Assembly (NCBI GenBank): GCA_016716385.1
Contig: JADJWL010000012.1
Span: 124,001 to 188,000, forward strand
DNA length: 64,000 bases
Direction: 5' to 3'
DNA from: Bryobacterales bacterium
Lineage (GTDB): Bacteria > Acidobacteriota > Terriglobia > Bryobacterales > Bryobacteraceae
The position numbers were made by a program, and so were the translations under genes. Position 1 is the stretch's first letter. The number at the start of each line of letters is the position of its first letter. Shown here piece after piece: positions 60,944 through 64,000 of this stretch. Below the pieces are notes generated by a model. The model made no database searches. It was not told the DNA's origin and was given only the letters and a program-made list of their open reading frames with translations.

Positions 60944-61257
60944 GCAAGTTCAAAGAACTGTTCGAGGCAAGGCAGATTGTCAACGATGCAGATACGCAGG
61001 TATCCGGCGTGGCGCGTACGCAGCCAGCCGACACGCCAAAAAGACGGGGGCGCCCTCCGGCCATGCGCAGCGATCCGGACTTCCTGCAGGTGACGGCGTA
61101 CATCCGCAAGAAGACCCACCGCAAAGTGAAGATCGCCCTGCTCGAGGACGGCACGGAAGGCAACTTCAGCGAACTGGTGGAGACGTTGCTCGAGGAATGG
61201 CTCTCGACGCGGAGCGAGAGTTCGCGTACGCGGCTAGTCAGCCACGCGGCACGCTGA
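60940..61257 (+). CDS. Ribbon-helix-helix-like partner of the ParA
   Basis: 105 residues from ATG 60940. The N-terminal 45 residues are polar and probably disordered, containing TPKRRGRPPAMRSDPDF. The C-terminal half fits a ribbon-helix-helix DNA-binding protein: LQVTAYIRKKTHRKVKIALL then NFSELVETLLEEWL. ParA partners of this kind (ParG-like, or McdB-like adapters) bind a centromere or tether cargo and stimulate the ATPase through their N-terminus. It is translationally coupled to parA and its 3' end overlaps the convergent methyltransferase gene by 20 nt. Confidence 0.8.
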   Translation: MSKFKELFEARQIVNDADTQVSGVARTQPADTPKRRGRPPAMRSDPDFLQVTAYIRKKTHRKVKIALLEDGTEGNFSELVETLLEEWLSTRSESSRTRLVSHAAR

Positions 61258-62710
61258 ATACGCCGCTTCCGACCAGTTGCCGGACCACGTCGAGGTATCC
61301 CGCTTCCCCGCCCTCCGGCAGCACCTTGGCTTCGACCAGCGCACCGAATAGCGTGCGCACGGTCCGCGTGCCGTCGGCCGCGGACGCGAACAAGCCGGTC
61401 CACGACGGCGCCTTGATCCGCACGACCGCCTCGGCCCGGATCTCGAGGCGGCACTCCGCGGTCACCCAGCGTCCCTCGCGCAGTTCATTCGTGATCCGGA
61501 GCTTCAGTTCCCGGTGCGGCGCCGGACGCAGTTCCCACAGATCGGCGTCCGCGGGCCCGGCGCTCCACCGGCTTTGCGCGAGCATCCACTCCAGGTCCGA
61601 CGGCTGCAGCACCGGACCGGCCTGCCAGCGGCCGGTCACCGGAGCCGACTCCGTCCGATGGCGCTCAATCAGCATGGCGCCGAGCACCAGACGCTCCACA
61701 CCGAGCCGCTCGAAGCTCTCCTTGCGCTTCGGAACGTTTTCGATCGGTTCCGGACCGTTCACCGCCATCTGGAAGAAGTACTCAACCGGGTTGAACGCCT
61801 CCTGAGCCGCGATACACAAGTCGAAGTCAGCATGCCGCGGACCCAGCATTTCGCGTACGCGCGTTTCCAGGGACCCGGATTTCCGGTCCGTTCCCGCGGC
61901 GACGAGGTACAGACGCCCGCCCGGCCGCAGATGATCCGCCACGCCCCCCAGGATGCCCCGGGTGATCTGCTCACCGTCTTCGCCGCCATCGCGGAACACG
62001 TGCGTCCGTTCGAGCGCCGGAACGTAGGGAGGATGCGCCACGATCCGGTCGAACGTCTGCCCACGCACGGCGCCGTACAGATCGCCCATCACGACGCCCA
62101 CGTTCTTGAGGCCGTTCAACTGTGCGTTGAAATCGGCGAACATTGCCGCGCGGGGTGTGATGTCGGCCGCCCAGGCGCGCTTGGCGTAGTCGCGGGCGGC
62201 AACCAGCGCGGCGACCCCGGTGCCGGAGCAGAGATCGAGAAAGTCCTCGCACGGCGTCACCGGAAGGCAGGCGAGGAAGCGCCGGGTTTGCGGAGACAGG
62301 GCAGGGAAGACCGCGTCGGAACGCAGTCCGGACTCACCCGGCACCAGGCTTTTCGCCCCGTCAGACGCGATCCATAAGCCAGCGACCGGGTAGAGGAGCA
62401 CCGGTGCGTAGCAGAGGCTCTCCTCCCGCGGATGTCCGGCGAGCAAGCCAGCGCCCTCGAAGACTTCAGCGGGCAGGTGGGCGCGTACGGTTTCCCAGGG
62501 GAGCGGGCGGGAGTCGAGGAACAGCCGTATCAGCACGTCGAGCGCGTCAGCCGGGTCCGGCAGGGCATGCGATGGGGGCTTCGTACGGTAGTCGAAGATC
62601 GAGGCGAACCCGCTGCGTGCCGCGATGGCCGCTTCCGTATAGCCCGCCTGTTCCAGCGCGCCACGGAGCGCGGCAAACCCGGCCGGAGTCCCGCAACCAA
62701 GATCGCCCAT
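61238..62710 (-). CDS. SAM-dependent methyltransferase (PrmC/HemK-like catalytic domain)
   Basis: 490 residues. The Rossmann SAM site is FLDLCSGTGVAALVAARD (157-174) and the catalytic motif IV is AHPPYVP (about 225-231), a variant of the NPPY loop of methyltransferases acting on amide or exocyclic nitrogen (N5-glutamine or N6-adenine). The N-terminal 150 residues may recognise substrate. The C-terminal 150 residues are extra and of unknown fold. The ATG directly follows the stop of the TssB-TssC-like gene (TAA then ATG), so it belongs to the same transcript. A link to T6SS is positional only. Confidence 0.8.
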   Translation of the reverse strand: MGDLGCGTPAGFAALRGALEQAGYTEAAIAARSGFASIFDYRTKPPSHALPDPADALDVLIRLFLDSRPLPWETVRAHLPAEVFEGAGLLAGHPREESLCYAPVLLYPVAGLWIASDGAKSLVPGESGLRSDAVFPALSPQTRRFLACLPVTPCEDFLDLCSGTGVAALVAARDYAKRAWAADITPRAAMFADFNAQLNGLKNVGVVMGDLYGAVRGQTFDRIVAHPPYVPALERTHVFRDGGEDGEQITRGILGGVADHLRPGGRLYLVAAGTDRKSGSLETRVREMLGPRHADFDLCIAAQEAFNPVEYFFQMAVNGPEPIENVPKRKESFERLGVERLVLGAMLIERHRTESAPVTGRWQAGPVLQPSDLEWMLAQSRWSAGPADADLWELRPAPHRELKLRITNELREGRWVTAECRLEIRAEAVVRIKAPSWTGLFASAADGTRTVRTLFGALVEAKVLPEGGEAGYLDVVRQLVGSGVFSVPRG

Positions 62711-64000
62711 TTAGCCCTCCCAAGGACCGGCCAGACTGCGAACGGGGTCGGCAATCGATTGAAACCGGACGATTTGTGCGGCGTCGGCATTCTTGAGCGA
62801 GGCGACCGGGACGATGCCGGAAGCAGCCAGACGGCCCGCCGCCCGTTCACTCATCCACATCTCGGCGCACGGCTTCATCTCCGGGCCTCCGTCGACTACC
62901 CCACTGTGCAGAGGCAGCCCCGAGATGCGGTGGTTGACGCCCGGCGTGAGGCTCCAGCCGTCAGCGGCAAACAGCTCACCCAGGACGAGGGCCCCGAGGA
63001 AGGCGGAGTTCGCCCAGAGGTATCCCTGGTGGTCATCGAACCGGGTCAGTTCTTCAAACGCGAAGCGTTCGCAAGGCGAGGATTCGCGTCCGTAGGGCAG
63101 GCGGGCAAGGAATCGCGGCGCGAACAGACCCACCGAACGCGCCGCCGGCGACCTGCGCAGCGCCAACCAGGCATCGGGCACGGGCAGGCTCCAGTCGTCC
63201 GGATCGGGCGCCGCGGAGAAGTCCGGACATCCGGCGAGCCGGGAATCGGCGCCGGCGAGGAAGGGCGCCCCGGAAGCCTGCGCGATGCGCGACAGTGCCT
63301 CCAGCGCCGCTAGATCTTCGTCAGACGGCCCAAATCCGTACGCGCCCGCGATGACAGACCAGCCTTCGGCGCCGACGGTACCGCGGGTCTGCTCGACCAG
63401 GAGCTTGTAGAGCCCCGTCCGGGCGATGTCCCCGTCGGCCAGATCCGCCGTCAACTCGGCGCGCGACAGGTCCAGCAGGTAGACTTTGAGGTGTGTCCCG
63501 GTTTCCAGGCGCCTGACCACTAGGTCAACCGCCCTCCAGGCACCTTCGACAGCCTGGATGTCCGGGTGCCGCAGAACCTCGCGCATCAGCGAGGCGATCC
63601 CGGCGTCGGTGGCGGCCAGCATCTCCTGCTGCCGCTCGCGGTCCGCCTTGCCCGTCCCGGGAGCCAGGTGCGGCTCCACAATGCTGGTGAGAAACCGCTG
63701 GAATTCGTCGGGACGGCCACGGGGACGCCCGGCATCGGCCGCGCCGGGTTCAGACGCGTCGAGGATCTGGCCCAGCAGGTCGCCGGACGGCAGCGGCGGC
63801 GCCGGAGCCGGTTCCGAACGGGGCGGGGAAGGGGTCCGGCCCGCCAACTGCGCGACGTAGGCAGGATCCTCCAGTTTGCGCCGCAACGCGCGCACGGCCT
63901 GGAACAGCGGGACAGTCTCGTAGAGCCGGTCGGGGTGGAAATCGTCCAGCTCGCGGAAGCGGATACCGGCCAGCTCGACGCCGAGCGCCAGCATCGCATC
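62711..64000 (-). CDS. T6SS contractile sheath protein, TssB-like plus TssC-like domains (runs off window)
   Basis: The frame is still open at the window end (Asp-Ala before the apparent Met at 63994), so the N-terminus is missing. The visible start, FRELDDFHPDRLYETVPLFQ, is the C-terminal signature of the small sheath subunit TssB (LDDFxPD...). After a Pro-rich linker (about 60-90) residues fit TssC: ILRHPDIQAVEGAWRAVDLVV split over two segments, WSVIAGAYGFGPSDEDLAAL, VGLFAPRFLARLPYGRES and GYLWANSAFLGALVL. So TssB- and TssC-type parts appear to be fused in one chain. It would form the contractile sheath. The gene is followed directly by the methyltransferase gene. Confidence 0.82.
   Translation of the reverse strand, partial: DAMLALGVELAGIRFRELDDFHPDRLYETVPLFQAVRALRRKLEDPAYVAQLAGRTPSPPRSEPAPAPPLPSGDLLGQILDASEPGAADAGRPRGRPDEFQRFLTSIVEPHLAPGTGKADRERQQEMLAATDAGIASLMREVLRHPDIQAVEGAWRAVDLVVRRLETGTHLKVYLLDLSRAELTADLADGDIARTGLYKLLVEQTRGTVGAEGWSVIAGAYGFGPSDEDLAALEALSRIAQASGAPFLAGADSRLAGCPDFSAAPDPDDWSLPVPDAWLALRRSPAARSVGLFAPRFLARLPYGRESSPCERFAFEELTRFDDHQGYLWANSAFLGALVLGELFAADGWSLTPGVNHRISGLPLHSGVVDGGPEMKPCAEMWMSERAAGRLAASGIVPVASLKNADAAQIVRFQSIADPVRSLAGPWEG

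Overview
The window looks like chromosomal DNA of an acidobacterium, most likely of the Bryobacterales/Solibacter group. The reasons are a TIGR03437-type protein (a paralogous family typical of Solibacter), two very large Oar-like TonB-dependent receptors with an N-terminal carboxypeptidase-regulatory domain, a Ser/Thr kinase fused to a formylglycine-enzyme-like domain, ThuA-like and RraA-like exported proteins, and high GC throughout. This assignment is inference from gene content; no rRNA is present.

Layout. (1) 1-2.3 kb: the 5' end of a type VI secretion (T6SS) baseplate gene, tssK, directly behind a membrane kinase of PpkA type. (2) 2.3-12.5 kb: a surface-polysaccharide region with a nucleotide-sugar dehydrogenase, a flavin-reductase/Gfo-Idh-MocA fusion, glycosyltransferases, a radical-SAM protein and WecB. 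(3) 12.5-19.5 kb: a 6.7-kb segment (degenerate tRNA, adenylate-forming enzyme, TonB receptor, Nramp-like transporter) lying between two 161-bp direct repeats; the repeat is the 3' end of the caspase/TPR gene that follows. (4) 19.3-27.1 kb: caspase-TPR protein, second Oar-like receptor, TIGR03437 protein. (5) 27.1-33.4 kb: a second polysaccharide block with a glycosyltransferase, AsnB, an O-antigen ligase-like protein and a heparinase II/III-like lyase. (6) 33.4-36.2 kb: basic protein, exported RraA-like protein, exported Tat-type protein.

(7) 36.3-42.3 kb is an accessory graveyard: an apparently intact HigBA-like pair, one intact VapC, and many broken toxin-antitoxin genes, with a 1-kb segmental duplication, short interspersed repeats and the left end of an IS21-like element. 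(8) 42.3-47.6 kb: a polysaccharide deacetylase and a compact ACP - short-chain reductase - two KAS III-like enzymes - unknown protein set that could make or transfer an acyl group. (9) 47.7-51.6 kb: repeats, a PQQ-propeller/EF-hand protein, an IS256-type remnant and a lipoprotein interrupted by a repeat. (10) 51.5-53.3 kb: a three-gene orphan phage-terminase-like set with no other phage genes. (11) 53.3-60.2 kb: a catabolic-looking block (dimethylformamidase-like gene with a frameshift, formamidase-like, two enolase-superfamily enzymes, MFS transporter, amidohydrolase). (12) 60.3-64 kb: a ParA plus ribbon-helix-helix cassette, a methyltransferase, and a TssB-TssC-like T6SS sheath protein running off the end.

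Most genes sit in short operons with 4-nt ATGA/GTGA overlaps, and several starts were chosen from these overlaps. No CRISPR array, rRNA or intact tRNA was found.
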